Source: Corallococcus macrosporus DSM 14697
GTDB taxonomy: Bacteria; Myxococcota; Myxococcia; Myxococcales; Myxococcaceae
Assembly (NCBI RefSeq): GCF_002305895.1
Contig: NZ_CP022203.1
Span: forward strand, 1,032,501-1,096,500
Direction of reading: 5' to 3'
DNA length: 64,000 bases
Part shown: piece by piece, positions 31,908 through 42,100 of the stretch
How the letters are laid out: every line of letters starts with the position of its first letter
Numbering within the stretch: position 1 is the stretch's first letter
The notes under the pieces: model-generated
The model's input: the letters and a program-made list of their open reading frames with translations, nothing else
Database searches by the model: none
Told to the model about the DNA's origin: nothing
Translations under genes and position numbers: made by a program

Positions 31908-34900
31908 ATGCGAATGTCCCCACGTCTATTACTCGCCGCGCTAGGCGCGGTCCTCCTCTTCCATGCCGGATGTGGCGGCGATGAGCCCGGTTGTGAGGGA
32001 GCGGACTGCAACCCGCAGGCGGTCTGCGGCAACAACGTCGTCGAGCAGGGCGAGCAGTGTGACGACGGCAACCGGACCAACGGCGACGGCTGCGAGAGCG
32101 ACTGTACGTCGACGCCCGCGCCGGCCCCGGTATGTGGCAACGGCAAGCTGGAAGGCGACGAAATCTGTGACGACGGCAACACCGAGGACGGTGATGGCTG
32201 TCAGGCGAACTGCACGACGACGCTGACCCAGTGCCCCGCGGCGAACGCGCCCGCGCTCCCCGACGGCGCCACCTGCGCGGTGACGCAGGCCGGCTCCGCG
32301 GCGCGCCTCTTCACGGGCGTGGTGCTGAAGGACGGCGAGACGCTGGTGGGCGGCCAGGTGCTGGTGGACGCGCAGGGCATCATCCAGTGCGCCGCCTGTG
32401 ACTGCTCCGCCGCGGCGGGCGCCGCCGAGGCCACGCAGGTGTCCTGCCCCGGTGGTGTCATCTCCCCGGGCCTGGTGAACCCGCACGAGCACATCACGTA
32501 TCCGATGGAGCCGTACGTCGGCACCGAGGAGCGCTACGAGCACCGCCACGAGTGGCGCACCGGCCGCAACGGCCACACGCGCATCAACAGCCCGGCGGCC
32601 AGCGCCGCCGACAACGTCCGCTGGGGCGAGCTGCGGCAGATGATGGCCGGCGCCACCACCCTGGCGGGCGCGGGCGGCCAGGCCGGTCTGCTGCGCAACG
32701 TGGACGTGAACAACACCGCGCTCCAGGAGGGCCTGGGCGAGGGCGTGGTGGACTCCGACACCTTCCCGTTGGGGGACACCAACGGCAACATGATTGCCTC
32801 GGGCTGTGGCTACGGCTCGCTGCCGAACTCGGATTCGCTGCCGCGCTCGGCCGCGTACCTGCCGCACGTCTCCGAGGGCATCTCCGCGGCGGCGCACAAC
32901 GAGTTCATCTGCCTGTCCACGGGCACGAACAACGTGATGCAGCCGCGCACCGCCGTCATCCACGGCATCGGCCTGACGGCGAAGGAAATCCACCTGATGG
33001 CGCAGAACGGCACCGGCCTCATCTGGTCGCCGCGCTCGAACATCTCGCTGTACGGCGACACGGCCATGGTGTCGGCCTACAAGAATCAGGGCGTCACCAT
33101 CGCGCTGGGCACCGACTGGCTGCGCTCCGGCTCCATGAACCTGCTGCGCGAGCTGCAGTGCGCGGACTACCTCAACAGCACGCACTACGCGCGGACCTTC
33201 AGTGACCAGGACCTGTGGCGCATGGTGACGTCGAACGCGTCCGACCTGGTGGACACGTTCGAGAAGACGGGCCGCATCGCCGAGGGCAAGGTGGCCGACC
33301 TGGCCATCTTCCAGCTCCGCGCCTTCGCCAACTCGCCGCACCGCGCGGTCATCACCGCGAACCCCGAGCACGTGGTGCTCACGATGCGCGGCGGCAAGGC
33401 GCTCTACGGTGACCAGGCGCTGATGGCCGGGCTCCGTGGCGAGGACACCTGCGACACGCTGGACGTGTGCGGCGCCTCGAAGGAAGTGTGCCTCCAGTCC
33501 GAGATTGGCAAGAACCTGGAGGCGCTGACCTCGGGCGCCACGCACAAGTACCCGCTGTTCGCGTGCGGTACGCCGGAGAACGAGCCGACGTGCTCGCCCC
33601 GCCGCGCCTCGCTGGACTCGCGCTGGCCGGCCGTCGTGAACAGCTCCACCAGCTACACGGGTGAGATTCGTGACGCGGACAAGGACGGCGACGGCGTGGT
33701 GGACACCATCGACAACTGCCCCGCCATCTTCAACCCCGTCCGCCCCATGGACAATGGCAAGCAGGCGGACTCGGATGCGGATGGGATTGGCGACGCGTGC
33801 GACTCCTGCCCGCTGGAGGCGGGGGAGGCCTGCACGACGTTCACCGTGGGCGACGACGACCACGACGGCATCGCGACGTGGCTGGACAACTGCCCGTTCG
33901 TGGCCAACCCGGACCAGGCGGACGCGGATGGCGACGGCAAGGGTGATACGTGTGACGCGTGCGCCGACGTCCCGAACCCGGGCGACCTGGGCTGCCCCGC
34001 GACCATCCACGCGCTGAAGACGCCCGTGGACGGCAGCCTGCCGCTCCTGGGCAAGCCGGTGTCCATCCCCGACGTCGTCGTCACCGGCGTGGTGAAGGGT
34101 GGCGCGAGCTCCCTGGGCTACTGGGTGCAGACGTATCCGCTGCCCTCGGGCACGAGCGTGGACAACTCCGGTCTCTACGTGTACGCGCCCAAGGGTGACC
34201 TGGCGGTGGGTGATCGTATCGACATCAACACGGGCGTGCTGGTGCTCTACTTCGGCCTGCCCGAGCTGACCGAGGTCAAGTACGTCAAGCGCAGCTCCGG
34301 CAACGAGGTGCCCGCGCCGGTGGTGGTGACGACGGAAGACATCCGCACCGGTGGCCTGCGCGCCTCCGCGCTGGAGGGCGTGCTCGTGGAGGTCCGCGAC
34401 GTGGCGGTCAACACGGCGGTGGACGAGTTCGGCCAGTTCCTGGTGAACGAGGCGGGTGATGCCGGCCAGCCGGGCCTGATGATTGACGACCAGGCCTACG
34501 CCTTCCCGGTGCCGTCCATCGGCACGCGCTTCGGCGCGCTGCGCGGCGTGCTGACGTACAACTTCAACGACTCCAAGCTGGTGCCGCGCTTCCAGGCGGA
34601 CATGCCGCTGCCGCCGCCGTCGCTGACGGGCTTCGGTCCGGATGGCTACGCGCGCATGGGTGGCTCGGGGCCGGTGAACACGTTCCCGCAGGCGCTGACG
34701 CTGTCGCTGTCCTCCGCGTACGCGGAGGCGCTCGACGTCACCATCACCTCCTCCAACCCGGACGCGCTGAGCGTGCCGGACGGCCGCATCACCATCCCCG
34801 CGGGGCAGACGTCCGCGACGGTGCAGGTGGTGCCTGGGGCGCCCGCGCAGAGCGTGACGCTGACGGCGGACCTGGCGGGCTCCACGCAGACGGCCACCAT

Positions 34901-36407
34901 CCGGGTGCTCGGTGCCGATGAGCAGCCCGAAATCATGGGCATCACCCCGGCCGACGTGACGATGGTGCCCGGTGGCGAGGTGGTCTTCACCGTGCAGCTC
35001 GACCGTCCGGCTCCCGCGAACGCCACCGTGGCGCTGAGCATGAACCCGGCGACGGGCTTCGGCGCCTTCGTTCCGGAGAGCGGCACGCTCACCGTGGCGG
35101 AGAACGCCACGGAGGCGGTGTTCTCCTTCATCGCGGACGCGGCGGCCACGGCCACCGAGCCCGGCACGGTGACGGCGAGCCTCGGGGCGACCAGCGCGAG
35201 CGCCACCGTGACGCTGGACCAGAGCGCGCCGCGCCTGACGGCGCTGTCGCCGTCCTCGGCGGTGACGATTCCGGCGGGTGGGACGCAGACGTTCACTGTC
35301 ACGGTGGACCGTCCGGCGCCGCAGGACACGGCCGTGGAGCTGGTGGTGGTGCCGGAGGCCGGCGTGACGAACTACGGCACGGTGCCGGCCTCGGCCACGA
35401 TTCCGGCGGGCGCCACGGAGGCGACCTTCACCTTCACGGCGGACGCGCAGGGTGAGGGCACGGGCACGGTGTACGCCATGCTGTACGGTGTCACCCGGAC
35501 CACCGCGCTCACGGTGCTCCCGCCGCCGCCCGCGCTGAGCTCGCTGTCTCCGTCCTCCGCGGCGGTGCTGACGGGCCGGACCTTCACCTTCACGGTGACC
35601 CTGGACCGTCCGGCGCAGACGGATGAGACGGATGTGGCGCTGACCCTGGAGCCCGCGACGGGTGTCGGGTCCATTCCGGCCACGGTCCGGGTGGCCCGGG
35701 ATTCGACGACGGCGACCTTCACCTTCACGGCCGACGAGGTCTCGAGCCCTGCCGAGGCGCTCCTCACGGCGAGCTTCGGCGGCGAGGTTCGGACCGCTCA
35801 GGTGTCCGTCATCCTGGCGGCGGAGGGCGGGCTCGTCATCAACGAGGTGGACTACGACATGGTCGGCGCGGGTGACTCGGTGGAGTTCGTGGAGATCTAC
35901 AACAACTCCTCCACGCCCGCGTCGCTGAGCAGCGTGTTCCTGGTGTTCGTCAATGGCAACAACATGACCAGCTACCAGAAGATTGCCCTGGCGGAGGTCA
36001 ACGGGGGCGTCCTGGGGCCTCGGGAGTACCTGGTCGTGGGCCCTGCCACCGTCGTTGAGCCGCTCGCGGGGCGTGCCGGTGTGCACACGCTGCAGCGGGG
36101 GACGACCGACTTCATCCAGAACGGTGCTCCGGACGGCGTGGCCCTGTACGACGAAGCCACGGATGCGCTGATTGACTCCCTCTCCTACGAGGGGCACGTG
36201 GTGGACGCCTCCATCGAAGGGACGGAGACGAAGTTCGACCTGCGTGAGGGGAGCGCGGACACGAAGGACCTGGCGGACAGCAACACCGCGCAGGGCTCGC
36301 TGTGCCGGGACGCGGACTCGACCGACACGGATGTGAACGTCGATGACTTCACCTTCACCACGACCGTCACCCCGGGCGCGGCGAACGTCATCACCGCGGC
36401 GCCGTAG
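31908..36407 (+). CDS. Giant mosaic lipoprotein: Cys-rich repeats, amidohydrolase, TSP3-like, Calx-beta-like and lamin-tail domains
   Basis: This 1499-residue exported protein starts with a lipoprotein-like signal (LLFHAGC, Cys 22). It has two myxobacterial Cys-rich repeats (CGNNVVEQGEQCDDGN and CGNGKLEGDEICDDGN, about 39-101) and an amidohydrolase domain (about 120-550) with the metal-binding His pair in PGLVNPHEHI, a later His in AVIHGIGLT and Asp in LGTDWLRSG. Asp-rich thrombospondin-3-like calcium loops follow (about 590-685), then an OB-like beta region (to about 890), four similar Calx-beta-like repeats (each with a P..V..GG..FTV.LDRPAP pattern, about 900-1300) and a C-terminal lamin-tail domain beginning LVINEVDYD. 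It is likely a surface hydrolase; the substrate is unknown. The hydrolase-plus-adhesion layout is unusual. ATG 31914 is an alternative start. Confidence 0.82.
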   Translation: MRMSPRLLLAALGAVLLFHAGCGGDEPGCEGADCNPQAVCGNNVVEQGEQCDDGNRTNGDGCESDCTSTPAPAPVCGNGKLEGDEICDDGNTEDGDGCQANCTTTLTQCPAANAPALPDGATCAVTQAGSAARLFTGVVLKDGETLVGGQVLVDAQGIIQCAACDCSAAAGAAEATQVSCPGGVISPGLVNPHEHITYPMEPYVGTEERYEHRHEWRTGRNGHTRINSPAASAADNVRWGELRQMMAGATTLAGAGGQAGLLRNVDVNNTALQEGLGEGVVDSDTFPLGDTNGNMIASGCGYGSLPNSDSLPRSAAYLPHVSEGISAAAHNEFICLSTGTNNVMQPRTAVIHGIGLTAKEIHLMAQNGTGLIWSPRSNISLYGDTAMVSAYKNQGVTIALGTDWLRSGSMNLLRELQCADYLNSTHYARTFSDQDLWRMVTSNASDLVDTFEKTGRIAEGKVADLAIFQLRAFANSPHRAVITANPEHVVLTMRGGKALYGDQALMAGLRGEDTCDTLDVCGASKEVCLQSEIGKNLEALTSGATHKYPLFACGTPENEPTCSPRRASLDSRWPAVVNSSTSYTGEIRDADKDGDGVVDTIDNCPAIFNPVRPMDNGKQADSDADGIGDACDSCPLEAGEACTTFTVGDDDHDGIATWLDNCPFVANPDQADADGDGKGDTCDACADVPNPGDLGCPATIHALKTPVDGSLPLLGKPVSIPDVVVTGVVKGGASSLGYWVQTYPLPSGTSVDNSGLYVYAPKGDLAVGDRIDINTGVLVLYFGLPELTEVKYVKRSSGNEVPAPVVVTTEDIRTGGLRASALEGVLVEVRDVAVNTAVDEFGQFLVNEAGDAGQPGLMIDDQAYAFPVPSIGTRFGALRGVLTYNFNDSKLVPRFQADMPLPPPSLTGFGPDGYARMGGSGPVNTFPQALTLSLSSAYAEALDVTITSSNPDALSVPDGRITIPAGQTSATVQVVPGAPAQSVTLTADLAGSTQTATIRVLGADEQPEIMGITPADVTMVPGGEVVFTVQLDRPAPANATVALSMNPATGFGAFVPESGTLTVAENATEAVFSFIADAAATATEPGTVTASLGATSASATVTLDQSAPRLTALSPSSAVTIPAGGTQTFTVTVDRPAPQDTAVELVVVPEAGVTNYGTVPASATIPAGATEATFTFTADAQGEGTGTVYAMLYGVTRTTALTVLPPPPALSSLSPSSAAVLTGRTFTFTVTLDRPAQTDETDVALTLEPATGVGSIPATVRVARDSTTATFTFTADEVSSPAEALLTASFGGEVRTAQVSVILAAEGGLVINEVDYDMVGAGDSVEFVEIYNNSSTPASLSSVFLVFVNGNNMTSYQKIALAEVNGGVLGPREYLVVGPATVVEPLAGRAGVHTLQRGTTDFIQNGAPDGVALYDEATDALIDSLSYEGHVVDASIEGTETKFDLREGSADTKDLADSNTAQGSLCRDADSTDTDVNVDDFTFTTTVTPGAANVITAAP

Positions 36408-36477
36408 TTGAATCGGGTAGCCGTCAGGCAGCAAGGGGGCGGGGCTGAAGTGTTGGCCCTGTCCCCGTGAGGTTCGG

Positions 36478-36520
36478 AACGGGCGGAACCCTGACTTGGG
36501 GTCCCGCCCGTTTCATTTGG
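36478..36520 (+). terminator. Intrinsic terminator after the amidohydrolase lipoprotein
   Basis: AACGGGCGG (36478-36486) pairs with CCGCCCGTT (36504-36512), followed by a T-rich TTTCATTT. It lies 70 bp after the stop codon at 36407. It is the most classical intrinsic terminator in the window. Confidence 0.75.
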
Positions 36521-36629
36521 GATGCCCTGTTTGGATGAGTCAGGAGCCGTGCACGGCCTTGGTTTGCCGCGCTTGAGAACAATCACAAGCGGGGACGAAT
36601 GATGTCGGATGGGCTGGACGCTCTGCTGT

Positions 36630-37271
36630 CTACCCAGGTGTGGAGGGTGGCGCGATTCCAGCCGTCATCAACATGCTGAGCGCGGACACCGGCAGGTCGA
36701 AGTCCATGGAGGCGCGGAAGAGGTTCTGGTGCATGAGCACGCCCAGGAATCCGCCCAGCAGGCTGTGGGCCGTATGTCGCGCATCCACGTCCTGCCGGAA
36801 CTCTCCCGTCCGCTGCCCGTGACGGATGATGTCCTCCAGCGTCGTCGCGTAGAGGTCCAGCTTGGCCCGGATGGCCTCCGCGACCTGGTCGTTTGAGTCG
36901 GCGGCCTCGGCCGCGAGCATCGCGAAGAAGATGCCGTATTCGCGGTGCTCGCGCAGGAGCAGGTGCGCTCGTTCGGAGATGGACTGGAACTGCTCTTGCG
37001 CGGAGAGCTCCTGGTAGTTCCCCAGCAGCCGGAACTCGCGGACGCAGCGCTGGTGCAACTCCTCAATCGCAGCCAGCAGCAGGTCTTCCTTGGTGGGGAA
37101 GTGCCAATACAGCGCTCCGGGCGTCATCCGGATGGCGCGGGATAAGTCCGCCATCGTCGTGGCGAGGAACCCCCGGCGCGCGAAGAGTTGAATGGCCGCT
37201 TCCAGAATGTCCATGCGCGTGCGCGCGGCACGCTCTTGTTTCAGCTCTCGCTGGGCAGGTTCCCTGGCCAT
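36630..37271 (-). CDS. TetR-family transcriptional regulator
   Basis: This 213-residue protein has the TetR DNA-binding head (ARTRMDILEAAIQLFARRGF, then TTMADLSRAIRMTPGALYWHFPTKEDLL), with the recognition helix containing the conserved Tyr-Trp-His-Phe. The all-helical C-terminal ligand/dimer domain is variable (LLREHREYGIFFAMLAAEAADSND). These proteins usually repress their own or a neighbouring operon until a small molecule binds. The gene starts 18 bp after the metallophosphoesterase gene on the same strand, so both likely share the promoter region at 38835-39139, which carries candidate repeats. The ligand is unknown. Confidence 0.88.
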   Translation of the reverse strand: MAREPAQRELKQERAARTRMDILEAAIQLFARRGFLATTMADLSRAIRMTPGALYWHFPTKEDLLLAAIEELHQRCVREFRLLGNYQELSAQEQFQSISERAHLLLREHREYGIFFAMLAAEAADSNDQVAEAIRAKLDLYATTLEDIIRHGQRTGEFRQDVDARHTAHSLLGGFLGVLMHQNLFRASMDFDLPVSALSMLMTAGIAPPSTPG

Positions 37272-37289
37272 ACCCGGCGAATCTATGCA

Positions 37290-38834
37290 TCACGCCAACA
37301 GTGTCACCCGGACAATCTCTGGCGGCGCTCCGACGCGCAGCGGCGGACCCCAGAAGCCTGTTCCCCGGCTGACATACAGATGCCGGTCTCCTTCATGAAA
37401 CAGACCCGCGTCATGCTCCCAGATGGCGGAGACCGCCAGCGTGAATGGGAAGAACTGTCCCCCATGGGTGTGCCCGGAGAGCTGCAAGCCCATTCCCTGC
37501 TGTGCCGCCACCTTCCAGTTCGACGGCTGGTGCGCGAGCAGCACCGAGGCCCGGTCGGAGTCCCGCCCCGCTGTCGCCGCCGCCAGGTCGTACCCTTGCG
37601 CGAACCCCATCTTGCCTGCTGACCAGTCGTCCACGCCCACCAGGTCGAACGACGCGGCCGCGTCACCAATGCGCACGTGGCGGTTGCGCAGCACGTGCAC
37701 CCCCATGCCCTCCAGCGCCTCCGCCCAGGCCGCGTCGCTCCAGTAATACTCGTGGTTTCCCGTGACGAAGTAGGTGCCGTGGCGCGACTTCAGCTCGGAC
37801 AGCGCCGACACCGCCGGAGCCAGTGACGCGACGTGGCCGTCCACCAGGTCGCCCGTGATGCACGTCAGGTCCGGGCGCAGCGCGTTGCAGCGGCGCACCA
37901 GCTCATCCATGAACGGACGCCGGATGACCGGGCCCACGTGGATGTCACTCAGGTGGACGATGGTGAAGCCATCCAAGGCCTTGGGCAGACCCGGCAACTT
38001 CACCGCCACCTCGTTCACCACCGGCGGGTGGAAGGCGCTCCACATCCCGAAGCCCGTCACGCCACCCGAAGCCAGCACCGCTCCGCCGGCTGTCGCCCGA
38101 GCAAGGAAGCGGCGGCGCTCTACATTCACCGGAGCCGAGGCCGTGGCCTCGCCGGGGCCTGCCACCATCCCTACCGAGGCAGGGCCCACGGTCGTGCCAC
38201 CGCTAGACGCTGTCGCGAACGCCACCGGAGCGGGAGCCGCAGCCGTGGCACCGCCAGTCGCCGTCACCACCGGGGCCGATTCGGCGTGCGCCGTCGCCGC
38301 GCTGTGCCCACCCGTCGCCAGAGCTCCCGAAGCCACCGACACGGACTCCGTTCCCGTCGCAGCCAGCTTGCCACCAGCCTGCACCGAGCCCGCTATCGCC
38401 TGTGCAGGTGACGTCGCCGCCCATGCGCCGCCAGCCTGTGCTGCGCTCTCCGTCACCTGCACATGCGACGCGGAAGCCGTTGCGCCAACGCTCCGCGCCT
38501 CCGCCGCCACCTCATCGCGCGAGCCCCGCAGCCGCGCGGCCACCTTGCGCACGACACCCATCACCCCCAGTGCGAGCAGCAGGTAGATGACCGCGCCCAT
38601 CCACGTCCACACCGCCGTGGCCACGGCGAAGGTGGAGTCCATGGGCAGGAAGCGCGTCACGGACCACGACAGCACCAGCAGTGTGCCCAGCACCGTCATC
38701 AGGCCCGCGCCCACGCGCCGCCACGCGCGGTGCTCGGACGTGGCCGCGAAGAGGCGGCGGTACAAGTAGACGTGGACGGCCACCGTGACGAGGCCGGTGA
38801 CGAGGGCGAAGAGCAGGAAGCGCGCGGTGTCCAT
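37290..38834 (-). CDS. Membrane metallophosphoesterase (YaeI-like) with low-complexity linker and internal twin-Arg motif
   Basis: This 514-residue protein has three or four N-terminal membrane helices (FLLFALVTGLVTVAVHVYL; VLGTLLVLSWSV; WTWMGAVIYLLLALGVMGVV). A linker of about 110 Ala/Thr/Gly/Ser/Val residues follows, then ERRRFLARATAGGAVLASGGVTG, which looks like a twin-arginine-type leader in an internal position. The catalytic domain has all metal motifs: DIHVGP, GDLVDG, GNHEYYW and GHTHGGQF. The two-metal enzyme probably cleaves phosphomono- or diesters, as in YaeI-like proteins acting on lipid-linked substrates. ATG 38834 has AGGATGG about 8 nt before it; ATG 38846 is an alternative. 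Operon with the downstream TetR gene is likely. Confidence 0.82.
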   Translation of the reverse strand: MDTARFLLFALVTGLVTVAVHVYLYRRLFAATSEHRAWRRVGAGLMTVLGTLLVLSWSVTRFLPMDSTFAVATAVWTWMGAVIYLLLALGVMGVVRKVAARLRGSRDEVAAEARSVGATASASHVQVTESAAQAGGAWAATSPAQAIAGSVQAGGKLAATGTESVSVASGALATGGHSAATAHAESAPVVTATGGATAAAPAPVAFATASSGGTTVGPASVGMVAGPGEATASAPVNVERRRFLARATAGGAVLASGGVTGFGMWSAFHPPVVNEVAVKLPGLPKALDGFTIVHLSDIHVGPVIRRPFMDELVRRCNALRPDLTCITGDLVDGHVASLAPAVSALSELKSRHGTYFVTGNHEYYWSDAAWAEALEGMGVHVLRNRHVRIGDAAASFDLVGVDDWSAGKMGFAQGYDLAAATAGRDSDRASVLLAHQPSNWKVAAQQGMGLQLSGHTHGGQFFPFTLAVSAIWEHDAGLFHEGDRHLYVSRGTGFWGPPLRVGAPPEIVRVTLLA

Positions 38835-39139
38835 GCAGTGCGCCATCCTGACCTTTGCGCAATGCGCTGCAATGCAATCCGCGTGAAGAAATGTGAACAC
38901 CTCGTACACGGACAGCGCATCAATCCGCGCTCGGTGTTCGACGCTGGGGCAATCGCGACCCGAACCCGCGTCGCATGCGATTGCAGCATGCAGCCAGGAG
39001 AGCGCCTGAGCTGTTCTCGCGATACAAGTAACAGCGTGTTGGCCGTATACACCGGCCTGCCGGAAAGCCACTGAAGGGTCGCCGCGCGTGTGACGGCGAA
39101 CCGCCTGGCTGACGCGCATCCACCCCCGAGGAGACCCCC
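38835..39139. promoter_or_regulatory. 305-bp divergent promoter region (metallophosphoesterase / RCC1 lipoprotein)
   Basis: This region is lower in G+C than its surroundings. Near the minus-strand gene it has GCAATGC twice at 10-bp spacing (38859-38865 and 38869-38875), a possible operator. In the middle is GCATGC-N7-GCATGC. Nearer the RCC1 gene is TCGCGATACAAGT (39017-39029), a 13-mer also found at 25059-25071 upstream of the PEGA gene, suggestive of a shared -10 type element. No gene is apparent. GAGGAG precedes the RCC1 start. Confidence 0.45.
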
Positions 39140-42100
39140 ATGGCCCCTGACATGTTGGCGGGAACGCGCCGCCTGGTGACGTTCCTGGTGAGCGCCCTGT
39201 TGCTGGTTGCCTGCGAGCCCACAGGGGAGCTCGCCGCGCTTGAGCAGCCTCGCGCCGCGCGCACCCAGCGCATCACCGTCACGGCGCCGCCCATGCGCAT
39301 CGCCGCGGGCTCGCAGCATTCGCTGTACGTGTCCCCCACAGGCACGGTGTGGGCGTGGGGTGGCAACACCTCGGGACAACTGGGGGGCGAGGCGACGCCT
39401 CTCCAGCGGCTGGCGCCCGCGCCGCTGCCTTCGCCGCGAGACATCGTGTCCGTGGTGTCCGGTGAGGCCCACTCGCTCGCGCTGGACGAGGCGGGCACGG
39501 TGTGGGCGTGGGGCGGCAACAGCTCCGGGCAGTTGGGGGATGGCACCACCACCGACCGCGTGACACCGATGCAGGTCGCCGGCCTGACGGACGTGGTGGC
39601 CGTGGCCGCGGGCGACTTCCACTCGCTGGCGCTGCGCGGCGACGGCACCGTGTGGGCCTGGGGCACCAACTTCCACGGGCAGCTCGGCCGGGGGCACACG
39701 GAGCCCGGCCTCACGCCCGAGCCCGTCCCCGGCCTGGAGGGCGTGGTGGCGCTCGCCGCCGGCTTCGACTTCACCCTGGCCGTGATGGATGACGGCACGG
39801 TGCGCGCGTGGGGCTCCAACAGCTCCGGGCAGCTCGGTGATGGCACCTTCACCCAGCGCCTGTCTCCGGTGGAGGTCGCCCACATCAGCGGCATCTCCGC
39901 CGTGGCGGCGGGCACCTACCACGCGCTGGCCCTGGGCAAGGACGGGGGCGTGTGGACGTGGGGCGCCAACAGCTCCGGGCAGCTCGGTGACGGCGCCTGG
40001 AGTGACCGCGCCGTGCCCGCGCGGGTGCCTGGGCTGGAGCGGGTGAAGGCCGTCGCGTCGATGGACGCGAGCTCGCTGGCGTTGCTCGAAGCGGGCAGCG
40101 TGCTCGCCTGGGGTGCCAATGGCTCTGGCCAGCTTGGCGACAGCGGCACGGACGACCGCGCCACGCCCGGCGAGGTGCCCGGGCTGAGGTCCGTGGCCGC
40201 GGTGGTGGGCGGCGCGCAGCACGCGCTGGCCCTGCGCGGGGACGGCACGCTCTGGGCCTGGGGCGGCGGCCTCGCGGGCCAGCTCGGCCATGGCGGCTCC
40301 GAGCGCCACGTGGTGCCGGCGCCGTTGCTGCGGCTGGCGGACGTGGCGTCGATGGCGACGGGCAGCTTCCACTCCCTGGCGGCGCTGGGAGACGGCTCCG
40401 TCTGGTCCTGGGGCCGCAACACCTACGGCCAGCTCGGGGATGGCACCACCGCCGAGCGCCACGCCGCGGTGCGCGTGGAGGGGCTCAGCGGCATCCGCGG
40501 CGTCGCCGCGTCCGGACACCACTCGCTCGCCGTGGGCACGGATGGGACGGTCTGGGCCTGGGGGCGCAACGCCGCCGGCCAGCTCGGGGATGGCTCCACC
40601 CGCGACCGCGCCCGGCCCGTCGTCGTGTCGGGCCTGACGTCGGTGGTGGCGGTGGCCACGGGCGGCAGCCACACGCTGGCGCTGCGCGGCGACGGCACCG
40701 TGTGGGCCTGGGGCTACAACGCGCTGGGGCAGCTTGGAGATGGCACGACGGTGGACCGGCTGACGCCGGTGCGCGTCGCCAGGCTGGACTCGGTGGTGGC
40801 GGTGGCGGCCGGGACGTACTTCTCCATGGCGCTGCGCAGCGACGGCACGGTGTGGGCGTGGGGCGAGGGCTTCGAGGGACAGGTGGGCGACGGGGGCGGC
40901 GTGCAGCGCCTGTTCCCGGTGCAGGTGGCGGGGCTGACGAACATCACCCGCGTGGCTGCGGGCTCCGCGCACGCGCTGGCCGTGCGCGGTGACGGCACGG
41001 TGTGGGCGTGGGGGGACAATGGCGAGGGACAGCTCGGCGACGGCACGTGGACCGACCGCTTCCGTCCCGTGCAGGTGCCGGGGCTGACGGGCATCACCGC
41101 CGTCAGCGGTGGCCGCTCCCACTCCATGGCGCTGCACGGCGACGGCACGGTGCGCGCGTGGGGTTACAACGGGTACGGGCAGCTCGGTGACGGCACCTTC
41201 ACCTCGCGCGTGCGGCCAGCCGTCGTCCCCGGCCTGTCGGGCATCCAGGCGCTGCACCCCAGTCACCTGCACGTGCTCGCGCTGCACGCGGATGGGACGC
41301 TGCGCGGGTGGGGCTACAACCGCTTCGGCCAGTTGGGCCTGGGCGCCGCGGGCTGGAGCTCGCGCCCGGTGCAGGTGCAGGGCCTGGGCCGCGTGGACCG
41401 GCTGGCCGTCGGCCGCGCGCACGCCCTGATGGTCCGCGCGGATGGCGCCGTGCTGGCCTGGGGAGAGAACGCCTCCGGCCAGCTCGGAGATGGCACCACC
41501 ACCCACCGCGCCGGGCCCGTGCGCGTCCGCGGCGTGCCCTGTGTCCGCTCCGTCGCCAGCGGCGTGCGGCACTCCCTGGCGCTGGCGTGTGACGGCTCCG
41601 TCTGGGCCTGGGGCGCGAACGGCCGGGGGCAACTGGGAGACGGCACCACGGCCTCGCGCGTGGTGCCGGCGCGGGTGGACGGGCTGCAGGGCGCCGTGGC
41701 GGTGGCGGCGGGCGGAGACGCGTCCCTGGCGCTGCTCGCGGATGGCACCGCGTGGGCCTGGGGCGCCAATGCCCACGGCCAACTGGGGGACGGCTCCACG
41801 GCGGACCGCGCCGTGCCGGGCCCGCTCAAGCTCCCCTCCAACATCATGTCCGTGGCGCTGGGCGAGACGCACGGCCTGGCGGCGGGCGAGGACGGGGCGC
41901 TGTGGGCCTGGGGCGCGAATGGCTCGGGTCAGCTTGGCGAGGGCAGCACCACGCCGAGCCCGACGCCGGTGCGCGTGAAGGGGCTGGAGGGCGTGGCCTC
42001 GGTGTCCGCGGGGCGCGCCTTCTCGCTGGCGGTGCGCCAGGACGGCACCGCGTGGGCCTGGGGCGCGAACCCGTCCGGACAGTTGGGGGATGGCACCAAC

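Noticed and set aside
31941-36434. A 1497-codon minus-strand open frame opposite the amidohydrolase lipoprotein.
   Set aside because: Arg/His/Val-rich nonsense composition; recognisable domains are all on the plus strand.
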